In this document: positions 10,361 to 21,496 of the stretch, one piece after another
How the letters are laid out: every line of letters begins with the position of its first letter
Position numbering within the stretch: the stretch's first letter is position 1
Assembly (NCBI GenBank): GCA_021927905.1
Contig: BLLK01000071.1
Coordinates: forward strand, 6,868-70,867
Direction: 5' to 3'
Source: Chaetoceros tenuissimus
Lineage: Eukaryota > Bacillariophyta > Thalassiosirophyceae > Chaetocerotales > Chaetocerotaceae
DNA: 64,000 nucleotides
Notes under the pieces: generated by a model
Databases searched by the model: none
Seen by the model: only the letters and a program-made list of their open reading frames with translations
What the model was told of the DNA's origin: nothing
Made by a program: the position numbers and the translations under genes

Positions 10361-13300
10361 TCAATTGTAAATGAATTTGACCGATCTCTTGGGAGTGATC
10401 TCAAATACAAACTCGCCTTTATTTTCAACAGTATCAACTAATTCTTGAATGGTCGTTTCATGTTCAGCAGTGATAGATTTTCTTTTACGAAACTTATGAA
10501 GCTTGACCAGATGAACATTCAATTTGATGACGATATTACTCCAATCAACATCATGATCATCATTTGACAATAATCTGCCAGCATGAGTTCCCAAAATGGC
10601 ACCAATTCCATCCCAACTTCCGTATTCCTCTATCTGTTTCTGCTCAGATTGATAAATACTTTGCCATGAACTGCCTTCTCCCAATTCGATGTTGAGATCA
10701 AAGTGTAACTTGATGCCCTTTTTGCCATCATTGATTGCTTGAATATTCAATCTGTCTAAAGGAGAAACAAAACTTTCCAAATTAAATTTTTCAGCAAGCA
10801 TACAGTCAGCAGACTCCAATGCTCCTTCGACCCATCCTTGGTAATTGGAGTATGCAGAGCCGCAAATAAAGAGGCGAGTTTCAGGAATCGGTTGTATAAT
10901 CTCCTTGATAATTTTCTGACTGTCAACTTTGGGAAGCCAGAAATTAACGCCTCCACCAAACTTTGTTTCGCTAGACCAATAGGCACAACTTGCAGCATAG
11001 GGCTTTGGAACCTTATCAGGATCTACGTTTAGCAACTTGGCAAATTGACGATGTGCTTCATGTTCACATTGGCAGCGACTTCATTATCTGCCCATGTGTC
11101 TTGTACATCAGGGTCTCTACCACGGTTAAGAATACCCGACCAAAACTCTGGATTGGAGCCGTCATCATAAAACATGACAAGAGCGTGCTTTGTTTCTTCA
11201 TCAACTTCCGAGTAGTAGCACTGGCGGATTGGTAAGTCTGTTATAGATCGTCCTTGTAGTGACTTTTTGCCCTGTTCCACCACGGCTCTTCATAGCACAT
11301 GAAAAGTTTAAAGTATGGCTGGGGACTCACACTTTGAATCATTCTTTGTACTTGTGGCACTGCAAGTAAATCAGATTTGATGCTGCTGAGACATTTGCGA
11401 GGCATTGCTAGGACCAAATCTCTTGCAACCAAAGGGGAACCTTCACCAAAATCCAGGTAGAAAGCATCACTTCCGCTTCTACTGAAAGAAGCTAACTTTC
11501 TGCCTAGGAATACCTCTCCCCCCATTTCACAAAACTTCTCTTTCATTTTCAATACCAAGCTCTGGTAGCCGTCTTTGAGTCTAAAATACTTCACATCTCG
11601 ACCAAAATCACTAAGATTATCCACAATCGCATCGACTGCATTCCAGTCTCCCCATGCTGAAAAATATCCAGATGTTGTCTTTTGATATTCCCAGGCTTCT
11701 AAACCATACACCTTCAACCATAATTGATGGATAGATTGTTCCATCCAAGATGCGTAAGTAATGGAATAAACAATCCATTCTTGATATCTGTATTACTAAT
11801 CTTGCTCATGTTGAAGATGTGCTTTGCACCTTCGGGCGTTTTCAATGTCCTCAACATACCATTTCTACCACGAACATAAAATGGGTTAAGATCACTATCT
11901 ACTGGAAAGTCAATTTTGTCCAGCTCCATTTCCTTCACAATTTTGTTCGTATACGGAAACGTGCTGGGAAAACGCATTCCTCCAAATTCGGTAATAATGC
12001 GATCTCCTGTTTCCGGTGCAGGGATAGAAACTAGTCTTCCTCCAACATGGGAGGAACTGTCGATCACAGCAATCTTCAAACTGGGATTATGTTGTTTGAG
12101 CCTATAACCAGTAAATACACCACTTGCTCCTGCTCCGATGATAGCAACATCATATGAGACTACTTCTTCACTCATAGCCTTCAGCTCAAGCATGTTTGGG
12201 ACATAAAAGTATGCACCTGTTACAGGTTTGCTGAAATTAAGCAAGCTGTCAGTACTGGTATCTCCTTTCTTCGGCCATGTCACGTTCGTTCCTATCATAC
12301 GATCCAAGATCTGATCGAAACGAAGTGTATCTTTGGCATAAGCAAGAAAACCTAAACCCTTGATTCCTGTTTCTTTGTCGTAGAAGGGGGAACCTTGGCG
12401 TGTGATTTGTAAAGGTGCAGTCGATGCTCCGGGATTATTTTGAATAAGAGGGTTTACATCAGCTGTCTCCTCATGAATATTGGTCATGCGAATATGAGTC
12501 CGTACAATATGCGAATTCGGGTAAGTTTTGTTGATGCTTCCAGCGAGAGGATTGTTCCCATGTCTTGCAACAGGGAGAAAAGCACCTGTCTTTTTGTCTC
12601 TTCCAAAAACCTTGCCTTGGTCAACATCATCCATTTTGTTGAACTCTTTTAGACCATAATGTTGCCATTCCTGCCAAATAATAAAGCTCCCACCAGCATG
12701 CTTGCCATCGTCGATGAAAGATGTGTGATAAGATCCGAGATCAACAAGTTTTCCCTTTTCCTTTTTTTCAGACTCTTGCTTCTTTTTTAATGATGCTTCG
12801 ATTTCTTCTTTGGAGAAGTCTTTTTCAATGGATTCGTCAACCTCTTTAAGAGCATCTTTCACATTAATGACCTTATCATAAGCTTCATTATATGGGCCAA
12901 CGGGGAGGACTGGATTTGCAGTTGTCTTTGGATTGCTTCCACCATCAATGAATCCAAATTGATTTCTTCCACTAGCTCCATTCAAAGCCTTTCTCACATA
13001 AATTTCTTTCTGTACGAAGCCTGCAAGCTTTTTCTTGATATGGTCAATCATCTTATCAATAGAGTCTTGTGCTTCCGCGTGGGGTCCTGATTTTATATGA
13101 AAGAAAATATCACCTCCCGACTTTGGGAAATGGTGCTTTCCGTCATCAGAACGTCTTTCTTGAAAGTTCGTCATACCTTCAGGAGGTGATCCTGGGATGA
13201 CATCGGATACTTTTTCAGTCGAGATGGCGAATACAAGTGCAAAATCATTTGGATTAAGGTTTTCGCTCAAGCGACCAGCAAAAGAAAGTATCGACTCATT

Positions 13301-13468
13301 GCATCCTGGTGTGTACGGTGGATTCTCCTTCGTAGGGACAGCCGCAATGCTTTCACGTAGGCTACGAAGATGAGTTTCATCCAGGAAAACTTCAGGCTTG
13401 ATGAATACTTCAACGAACGCTACTGTTGGTTGTGGGGAGAAAAGAACTCCTTCTTGTGGGAATGTCAT
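10361..13468 (-). CDS. DyP-type peroxidase fused to flavin amine oxidase, frame disrupted
   Basis: The first ATG is at 13468 (MTFPQEGVLF). Residues 1-430 form a dye-decolorizing-peroxidase-like domain. It has the FGFIDGG signature (family motif GxxDG, distal Asp) near residue 175 and a SHIVRTHIRMTN segment near 330 that offers the likely proximal haem His. A flavin amine oxidase domain follows from about residue 445: YDVAIIGAGASGVFTGYRL dinucleotide-binding motif, VGGRLVS, and the late FICGSAYSNYQGWVEGA motif that contacts FAD. The reading frame shifts near 11735, 11260 and 11060, with clear homology on both sides each time and no room for introns. This is therefore a recent pseudogene or carries assembly indels. 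Without the shifts the product would be about 1,030 residues. The oxidase would make H2O2 and the peroxidase could consume it. No signal peptide is seen. The amine or amino-acid substrate is unknown. Confidence 0.75.
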
Positions 13469-13483
13469 TCTCTTCGTAATCAA

Positions 13484-14152
13484 AAGTGATTGATTAGTGT
13501 AACATAGAGAGAATGCAACAATTGGGATAAAGAGTTAGGAGGAATAGGGAATATGGCATGGTAGAAACTTACCAGTAATATCTAAATCTACGTTACAGAG
13601 TTGATGTGCAAGAAATACCTATAGATAGTAAATTGTATTGATCAGTGATCATTTAGAAAGATCAGCTTTGTTGATGAGTGATGACGTTTACCAAATCTTA
13701 CCGTATACTCTGTTCTACATATAATATGATATGTATCAAAACGTGTACTAAGAGAAGTTATGATTACATGTATCTAAGGTACGGTGAGTTTCAATCAAAG
13801 TTGTTCTTTCTAATTGATGTTCTGGGGCTTCTGTTTGCTTCCAGGATGATCCAAGGAACCGACGTACTCGTAGAATCTTGAAGTAAGTCGTGAGTCGATA
13901 CTAAATCAAGGGTCTAAAGATTTTCGTTCGGACGTTAATTTTGAAGTGAGTCGTGAGTCTGTATAGATGTCGTTATTAAATCTTATTTAAAGTGAGTCGT
14001 GAGTCTGAAAAGACTTGAAGATACTCGTTTCTTTGTCACGACGATTAGACATCCAACTGTAAAATAGATATTCATTTTTCCAAAATATACATTACTTTTT
14101 ATTTTACGTCAATACGGAACATTTACCACTATTTCTCACTCTTCTAGCAATC
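13484..14152. other. Upstream region of the peroxidase/oxidase gene
   Basis: The spacer holds three near-identical 16-base elements (13881-14005) and most of the right copy of the ~120-bp direct repeat. A small ORF at 13678-13881 has no recognisable features and is not supported. Confidence 0.5.
13881..14005. repeat. Three copies of AAGTGAGTCGTGAGTC
   Basis: AAGTAAGTCGTGAGTC at 13881-13896, then AAGTGAGTCGTGAGTC at 13944-13959 and again at 13990-14005. Each contains two GAGTC/AGTC half-sites. They lie 400-540 bases upstream of the peroxidase/oxidase start codon and could be binding sites or remnants of a minisatellite. Confidence 0.65.
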
Positions 14153-14157
14153 TCAAG
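14037..14157. repeat. Direct repeat, right copy (partner at 10006-10124)
   Basis: This is the second copy of the ~120-bp repeat. It runs into the stop codon of the kinase/isomerase gene (TGA at 14153-14155). The sequence therefore probably originated as the 3' flank of that gene and was copied to 10 kb. Confidence 0.8.
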
Positions 14158-16482
14158 TCGATTTCAAAACTTTATCTATCATATTCAGAGCACTGATAGC
14201 ATCGTGTTCATTCATGATTCTACGCATTTCTACTCTATCCATAAGCGAGGCTGCTGCATAGAATCTTTTTGCACTTTTGATGTTATATTCTGCTTCCTTC
14301 ACAGGATCAGATCTTTGTGGAAACGTGTCAAAGTATAAATGTCCTTTGAAATTTATTTCTTGTAGCTGATACATAATTTCTAGAGCCAATGAAGGATGGA
14401 TAGAGCCAAACATCATACCGTCTTCCGCAGCTAGACGTGTGTATCTACATAACAAAAAAATTAGAATGAGACATGAAATATAAGAGGATTGAGATAGTTC
14501 TGCACCTTACCCATCATTAAGTTGAATTCCAAACAGCTTCTCCCCAACCATTGCAATGCTCTGTCCAGGATTCTCTCCACTCATGAGCATATGGCCTACA
14601 TCTAGAGTTAATCCCATGTTAACGCGGCCGATTTCATTCACCAACAGCATAGCGGCTCCAGTGGACGGCACTGTGAAGAATCTTGTATTTTCATCTGTCG
14701 GTTTATATTCAAGGGACCACTTGATTTGAGGATATGCATCACAGCATTCCTGAAACGCCGATACCAATTGTTTCCATTTGTCTCTACGTTATCATAAAGG
14801 TATGATTTTGATTAGAATGTACTATTCACGTTCCATAATATATTCAACGAGGAAAAATGCGAGACTTACGTATAATTGACTTGAAAAGGATAATCATATC
14901 CATCATCTGCCAAATAAATGAACATTAGAAGGCATTCGTTTTATGAAAGAGAAAATAAAAATAAAAATTGCAACGACTTACATGCGCTCCATACAACTAC
15001 CTCATTACAACCTAGTTCAAGCGCAGCTTTTGCAGCTTCTTTTGTCAATTCTATCGCCTCCCTCCGCAATAGTGGGTCAGGATGATTCATAGCACCTCGG
15101 GCAAATTTCGAAGGATATCGAAGACATACTGCTCCGGCAACAAGTCCTTCATCGTCCAAGGCAGTTTTAGCTTCAGCCGCTGTCCACTCATGAAAATGTT
15201 GAGGATAATTGAAATCAACACATCCTAATCCTTTCACAGCACCTTGTCTTTTTACCCATTCTCTAACAGATTTCACTGGATTTTTCCACAAATCTGGCCT
15301 ATCTTTCATAGAGTTCAATCTAGACCCGAACATGTACGGGAAGTTATCTTGATCTATAGCACCACCCCTGCGAATATTCGAGATACTGGGACTCTTTTGA
15401 AACGATTTCTTGACTAGGCTTTCGACTTCGTCACGACTTGGAATACTCGGAACTGCACCTTCTTTAGTACATGCTAGCGCTCCACAAGCGCTAGCAAATT
15501 GCATGCTTTCTTTCACATTACGAGGGTTGCTAGATAAGGCTACCGCAAACCCAGCTCTATAACAGTCTCCAGCTCCAGTTTCATCAACTACTGCTTGTTC
15601 TTCTCCAAGTACACATGACTCTTGAAATACAAAATCCCCATCTTTTGTGACTAGAAGAGATCCCTTTTCAGTCAATGTAACAATGACATTGTTCGCACCA
15701 TGATTTTGTAGCACTTTTGCATATGCAACAATGCTGTCCAAGTTTTTAGGATCGGCCTCAAATTTCATCTCCTCAAAAGACTTTACAAGTCGTTTCAACT
15801 CAGTAAGATTAGGCATGATATAGTCACAATAACCCATCATCTCCTCACTCATTCCGCGATCTTCGCCTCCAATATCTTGTAGAATTGTGAAACCATTCTT
15901 CTTTGCACTTTTTGCAAGAAGGAGATTAATGTTTTCCGGTATTTCCCTTTGAAGGAGTAAACATTTCATCGGTGAACTTGCAGTGTCTTCACCATTGATC
16001 GACGTCAATAATTCAAATATCTCCGCTTCTGATTTATTTTCAAAATCTTTCCAACCATAGATATTACTGCCACCACTTATTACTGCAGAAACTCTACCTG
16101 TTTCCGATTCCAAGAATACAAATCCCCTACCAGTCGACTGCCCTTCACACCTTTCTAAATGCTGAATGTCTACATTATTTTCTCGTAAAACGTCTACAAT
16201 GATACTTGAACCATCGTCATCTCCCACTCTCCCAATGAATGCAACCTTTTTCGATGACAATTTACTACATGCAATCGCTTGGTTACAACCTTTCCCTCCA
16301 GGAACATCAAGAATTGGAAACTTGTTGGGAAGCAGAGTCAAGTTTTCTCCCGCTGAAGGAAGATGTGAAATTGGCAAAAACGTATCCAAATTACAAGAAC
16401 CAGCTATAATTAGGTTTGCAAGGGATGCATTTGGTAGCAGAGTGAGTAGAAGTGGCAGTGCTACTCCTTGACTGAACTTCAT
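14153..16482 (-). CDS. Ribokinase-like (PfkB) kinase fused to a sugar isomerase/epimerase TIM barrel
   Basis: Exons 14982-16482, 14870-14906, 14511-14783 and 14153-14444 join in phase with GTAAG donors, giving about 700 residues. Residues 1-23 are a signal peptide (LPLLLTLLPNASLA). Residues 24-370 are a ribokinase-family domain: GSCNLDTFLPI, the sugar-binding PGGKGCNQAIA, and the anion hole/catalytic base DETGAGDCYRAGF. From about residue 400 comes a xylose-isomerase-like TIM barrel: HFHEW, VVWSAYDDGYDYPFQ, the acidic LEYKP, TLDVGHM, LNDGY and HLYFDTFPQRSDP, which resembles bacterial L-rhamnose-isomerase-type sugar isomerases. The enzyme could isomerise and phosphorylate one sugar. The leader lacks Phe at +1, so it may go to the ER or be secreted rather than enter the plastid. 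The substrate is unknown. Confidence 0.85.
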
Positions 16483-16864
16483 TTTCTTCAGTATATACCA
16501 ACAAGTCGGGAAAGGTAATAGAGAATCTCGGTCTGTATCTTTTCACGTCTCTTCAATCTTCAGCTACAATGCGTACCTGTACCTACTTCTCTATTGTATA
16601 CTAAAACCGTCCATTAACGACTTCCAACGATGTCACCTTTTTGATGAAATCTTGATATATTATCAGTGCAACATCTCAGATTCCATTCATCCTCCCATGT
16701 TTCCAAGCCTATCTACACAATACATATACACTATTTCTGATGCCTAATAGAAAAGTATAAATAATATCCATATTTACGTGTCCTAAAAACTGGCAATTGC
16801 TAATTTCTGACACAAAACTTCCACTAATTTCTCATCACGTGGATCCAAAGATTATTCAAATAGT
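16483..16864. other. Intergenic region upstream of the kinase/isomerase gene
   Basis: This is the promoter of the kinase/isomerase gene together with the 3' flank of the methionine sulfoxide reductase gene. I see no ORF, repeat or RNA gene. Confidence 0.4.
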
Positions 16865-17704
16865 TTAATCCTTTGGGTTTCCTGCAACACTGACAAGATT
16901 GATACAATATCTATTTCCACTAGCGTCAGGAATATTGTGTCCCAAATGAGTACCATCAAGTGAAACTGCTTCTCCATTTGAAAGACAGCGAAGTTCACTC
17001 CAAACACATTCTGAGTCTCTAAAGCTGGGCCATCCATGGGAAACACTTTCTGAGATAAATTCATCAAATGTTCTACCCTTTGGTGCAACAAAAAGTAACT
17101 TTCCTGTGTTGGAATCATAAAATTTGATCTCCCCATTTTCTTCAAATTCCTTCTTTGCCTCCTCAACGAATTTAGTACTTCTCCAATATCCCCGATACTA
17201 GTTGGCGTGAAATCACATGAGTATTCAGGAAAATTTATAGATTTATAATCAATATGATGGTGCAACCTGATTGCTTTCTCACCTCAGCATAGTGTCTGTT
17301 AAAATTACAAATTTTATCAGCAACTTCTCTATCGCCTATGATGATGGTGGTGGTAATGAAAAAAGTAAGCATTAAGTACAATACAGAAATTCATTGGAAG
17401 AATAATTTGAATGCTCAAAACATGTAATGAAGATCATGGATCATGGACACTCACATTCCCATCTAAGATTTTCCATTACTGGGTTAGCACTGGTTCCATG
17501 TGCTTTTGGACTCATGATTTCTTCATCCCCCATAACGCAAGGATCATCAAACCCACTTTTACCTCCTAATCCAAGTAAATCCAAAAGTCCCATATTCAAA
17601 GATGTCGAAGATGTGGATTTTGATGATGGTAACGAAGAAAATCCATAAGCACCCCCTAAATACGCGAGTAGAGTTACAGTAAATAGTTTTTGAGAATGTT
17701 TCAT
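16865..17704 (-). CDS. MSRB: Plastid peptide-methionine (R)-S-oxide reductase B
   Basis: Exons 17455-17704, 17283-17335 and 16865-17197 join in phase to 211 residues. The leader MKHSQKLFTVTLLAYLGGAYG^FSS matches the diatom plastid signature (Phe at +1), and a Ser-rich transit peptide follows. The mature part reads CDREVADKICNFNRHYAEYR, KLLFVAPKGRTFDEFI, SHGWPSFRD, GTHLGHNIPD and GNRYCINLVSVAG, ending GNPKD. The Cys in RYCIN is at the catalytic position of MsrB, which reduces methionine-R-sulfoxide in proteins at the expense of thioredoxin. The classical pair of CxxC zinc motifs is not evident, and SFRD replaces the more usual SFW. A plastid thioredoxin-like protein lies 12 kb away, but no direct partnership is implied by position. 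Confidence 0.82.
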
Positions 17705-18060
17705 CTTGTCAAACGTTTCTTGCCGCTTTCTGTGTATAAGGTTTTTACGTTATCAAGTAATATTGAAAAGCTATCTAGGTTGAAGACCACATAGATGCGA
17801 TGGCAATGTGCAAAATACACTCACTCAGTGCTGAGTTGAAGTTGTGCTGATGAGTGTAAAAAAACCTTGTTGAACCTTCTCCTTTCCGGCATAGATAGTT
17901 TCGTAAGTATACGTAATTTGCCGTTAAATGAAGACAGATACGTAGATAACGTCTTGTACATGATCATTATTTCAATCGGCTGAAGTTCAGTAGTCTAGAC
18001 TAACAGCCTTTTCCTAAGAACTTTTTTTACATAAATTATAATTTAAATTACCACCAGAGT
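17705..18060. other. Intergenic region upstream of MSRB
   Basis: The spacer contains the MSRB promoter and the 3' flank of the next minus-strand gene. A TCACTCAGTGCTGAGTTGA palindromic segment occurs near 17821. Nothing else is evident. Confidence 0.4.
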
Positions 18061-20191
18061 CTAGAGTTGACCTGGAAGAAGAGGAATACTGAAAATGTCT
18101 CCTTTTCTCACACCTCCTTTTGGAACTGTACTTTTGACCATGGTTCCATTCACCGTGGTTGAGAATTCCATTCTTTCGATTAGGTCAGTTGGGGCTCTTA
18201 TTTTGATTCTGCGTTTCAGGATGGATTTTGGACCATCAGACTTTGCAGTTTCGAATGATCTAGTGTCAAATGATTGTGTTTCAACAGTTTCTACCTCGTC
18301 TCTCTGCTGGACTTCTTGATTCTTAGTTTCATCTACGAAACATCTGAAAATTTCTCCTTTTTTGACATTTTTTGGCTATCATAATGGAAACAATAAGATT
18401 TAGCAAAAATGATAAAAATCTTACAAAATTGTACAGGAAGATACTCACCACTACCGCTTTTATAATTTCTCCTTTGATGTTTGCGGTGAATTCATATCCT
18501 TCACTCAAATCTGCTGGTGCTCGGATTTTGAAGGATCTTTGCTGTTGCACGATTTCTTCTTTACTTTCATTCAAGATGGTAGTTTCTTTGGTCTCTGTGT
18601 TGGAAGTAGATGCTGCAGAGGTTGTACTACTATGTAGTTTGTCTAATTCAAGATTGAGAAGGTCGAGACTTCTAATCAATATTTTGACTTCCTCCATATC
18701 GCCGTTTTGCTGTGCATCTCTCTTCAGTTGACTGAGAAGCCTCATTTCTTCAATTATTTCATTTCTCCTCTTTTTCCTAAGTTCAAAATCGTCTAGTACA
18801 TCTGAAGTTACAGAACGAATATTTGTTGAAATATTGTCGCTTTTGTCTTGTCGCAAGGGGCCTGACTTATCAATCATGTTTGAAACATTCCAATTAACGC
18901 GAGCAGTAGCAATATTTGGATCACTATTTTGGGTAGGCTGTGTTTCCATAGTAGTTCTATTGGAAATTATTTGGGTGTTGGCACTCACTGGTGTATTCTC
19001 CCTATTATGACTTAGACTTTTATCAGAAAGATCTTTATTCTGAGTGGATGCATATGTTTCATCAGTACAGACCCTTTTGACTCCCGGTATATTCATTGAA
19101 TGAAGGAATTCTTTTGGATCCAAGGGTGGCGAGATATGGGGGATTTGTCGAGCAAACTCAGCAAGGTTGCGCTGATGAGATTGAAGCGTTTTTACTGCAT
19201 TCTTTGCTAAATCAAAAGGGAACGAATCATGAGGTTGTTCATTATACTGCTGTTGCTGTGGTTGTTGTTGTTGTTGCTGCTGCTGCTGGCGCCCACGAGG
19301 TTTGTGTCTATTAGAATATCGACCCTTCACTAATTCAACCTTTGCGCCACTACGAGTGCCAGAGTAACGTCCCTGTACCAATTCGTGAGGAAGGTAATTC
19401 TTGCGACCTTCCTGAGAATAATTTTTCATTCCGAAATGCAAATTTTGGGAAGGTGGAGCCACAAGTACATTCTTTGATGGACGAACATATGCTGGAATAT
19501 CTACTGGATCCCCATATCTTATATTTCCATCAACAGTAGTTAACGTCGAATCATCGTGAGAATCTTGACTGAAATGCTGATCAATATCATGGACACCACT
19601 TTTAGTACCGTTTGTAGATGTATAGTATCTGCCACTTGGATATTCTTCACTTTTTGTAAAATTTGAAGATGTATAGTAACTACCACTTGGATATTCTTCG
19701 GTAGATCTAGAACCACGATTGTTTTTCTCAACTTCACTTTCTGTATTGTTTCCCATGTTGTACATATGATGATGAATGGTGGACGAGGAAGAGGTTTGGT
19801 TAAGAGAAAAACTATTGGAATTTTCTCTCTCCATGCTAATGCGAGAAGGCTGGCGAGCTAATTGTTCACTATTCTTACCAGAAAAGCTTCGCTCGAAAGA
19901 CTGGGAAATTGTATCACTATCTCCAGCTCTCACATCATAACAATCCTGACGATGAAATCCATTTTGATTGTTCATTGGTGGAGATGATGCATATCTACTC
20001 ATGGAATGGGGACTGTTGTTGAGAAACGGTGGGGCAGAGGACGCAGTCCGATGGGAAGAAATTGATGTGTTCGAGTTCTTCAACAATTCAGCTATGATAT
20101 CTTCATTGGCATCTGGAAACAAAGGAGCTTTCCTGCTGCTGCTTTTTGTCGCATCCGAAGAAAAAGAGGTACCTAAAACTTGAAAAGACAT
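18061..20191 (-). CDS. Glutamine/serine-rich protein with a duplicated small C-terminal domain
   Basis: Exons 18449-20191 and 18061-18375 give about 685 residues from MSFQVLG. In-frame ATGs at 20278 and 20296 could add about 30 residues with a CxxC. Most of the protein is low complexity: Ser/Asn-rich, with repeated EEYPSGSYYTSS/EEYPSGRYYTST motifs and a Gln tract near residue 310. A helical segment with RKKRRNEIIEEM follows, near residues 490-540. The C-terminus holds two copies of one small domain. Copy one is KIRAPADLSEGYEFTANIKG...VPKNVKKGEIF and copy two is KIRAPTDLIERMEFSTTVNG...VPKGGVRKGDIF; the intron splits the first copy. I do not recognise a named family. Such VPxGVxxGxxF modules occur in other stramenopile proteins, but their function is unclear to me. 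Confidence 0.7.
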
Positions 20192-20598
20192 GTTCTTGCC
20201 TTCAACAGCCTCTATCTTTTTGACGATCGGTCTTTGCTTTTGTTTGTAAAGTTTGAGATTGAAATGAAATGAAGACATGAACACAAAATCACACATCGAA
20301 CATTTTATTTTACTACTCGCCAAAATATTCGAGGGCTATTGTGTGGGATCCTGAGAGAAGTGGGAACGGCCAATTTTGGCATTAAAATTGCATTATACGA
20401 CATTTTAGATACGTACGTGAAGATTTGGTCAATTTCTTCTTCTTTCCTCTCTCTTTTGTTCTCACAGCCATCCATCCTCGTCCGTTTTTACATTGATCAT
20501 TGATCTGTGATCTATGAGATGCATTGCATACAAGTGACGACTTCTATTGCCATTGTCAATAATTGTTGCCACTTTCATAATAACCTTAAATATTTACA

Positions 20599-21420
20599 AT
20601 GAAGTTACATAGGCTTTCATTCATCACTGCTCTGGTATACCAGCAAGTATCGGGTTTTACCACTAATACTATTTTGTCAAGAGGGGTTTCATCTGCGGAG
20701 TCCTTCAGAAAGACAACCTTTGTGGCAGCTGAGGAGAAAAAGGACGATGATTGTGATAGTTGCGGCGATAAGAAAGATTCTATCATCCTTCAGCCATTTA
20801 TTCCTGGGCTAGATGCAAACTACAAGAATATTGGACCAGTAGGTGAAGGTGATTTCATTATATCAAGGACAGGAGGACCAACAAAGGAAGAATTATTAAA
20901 TGAAAATATTTTGAAGATTGTTAGAAGCGAGTGCACAGATTTAGAAGCGCTTACGCTTGTATGGAAATGTCTTGGATACAGATTCAACGAAGATAAAAAA
21001 GAATGGGAACCAACAGAGGTATTTCCAAACTGGAAGAAAAACTTCCCTACTCCTCCTGATCTTATTGGTATGGCTAGAATTTATTCCAAAGAAGTTGATG
21101 AACCTAGTTTGAGATCAAACCAATCTCTTGTTCGTTCAATTCCAATGGAACACAAACAAATGTTGAAACCTATTCTAAAGCCATATGGATTCACAGGATT
21201 CAAACTTGCTGAGCTTACACCAAATAAGACTCGTAGAGCGCAATGCTCGAATTGGTTATTATTCTATAGAGAAGAATTATTTGGGTACACTGTCGAGGAA
21301 CTAAAAGAAAAGAGAAGGCTCAAGAAGGAAGCAGAAGAAGCTGAAAAGCGCCGTCTGGAAGAAGAGAACGGAGGACCTGTTGAGGAACAGTGGACACCAC
21401 CAATAAAAGAGGTTTTCTAA
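20599..21420 (+). CDS. Plastid DUF1823-family protein
   Basis: A single exon of 273 residues. The leader MKLHRLSFITALVYQQVSG^FTT fits plastid import. After a linker with a CDSCGD pair, residues 90-215 match the DUF1823 family of cyanobacteria and plastid-bearing eukaryotes: ALTLVWKCLGYRFNEDKKEW, EVFPNWKKNFPTPPDLIGMAR, then a RSIPMEHKQMLK helix and a LLFYREELFGYTVEEL end. A charged coiled-coil tail (KEKRRLKKEAEEAEKRRLEEE) and EQWTPPIKEVF follow. The family's biochemical role is not established. Conservation with cyanobacteria suggests a plastid function of endosymbiotic origin. Neighbours are unrelated. Confidence 0.75.
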   Translation: MKLHRLSFITALVYQQVSGFTTNTILSRGVSSAESFRKTTFVAAEEKKDDDCDSCGDKKDSIILQPFIPGLDANYKNIGPVGEGDFIISRTGGPTKEELLNENILKIVRSECTDLEALTLVWKCLGYRFNEDKKEWEPTEVFPNWKKNFPTPPDLIGMARIYSKEVDEPSLRSNQSLVRSIPMEHKQMLKPILKPYGFTGFKLAELTPNKTRRAQCSNWLLFYREELFGYTVEELKEKRRLKKEAEEAEKRRLEEENGGPVEEQWTPPIKEVF

Positions 21421-21496
21421 ACGTAGCATTGAATTTTAACTTAGATCGGTATTTACATTTCATTTTTAGACAATGGATACTATACAAAAGATTGGT

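Noticed and set aside
13678-13881. 67-codon ORF upstream of the peroxidase/oxidase gene
   Set aside because: No features, and it merges into the repeated 16-base elements.
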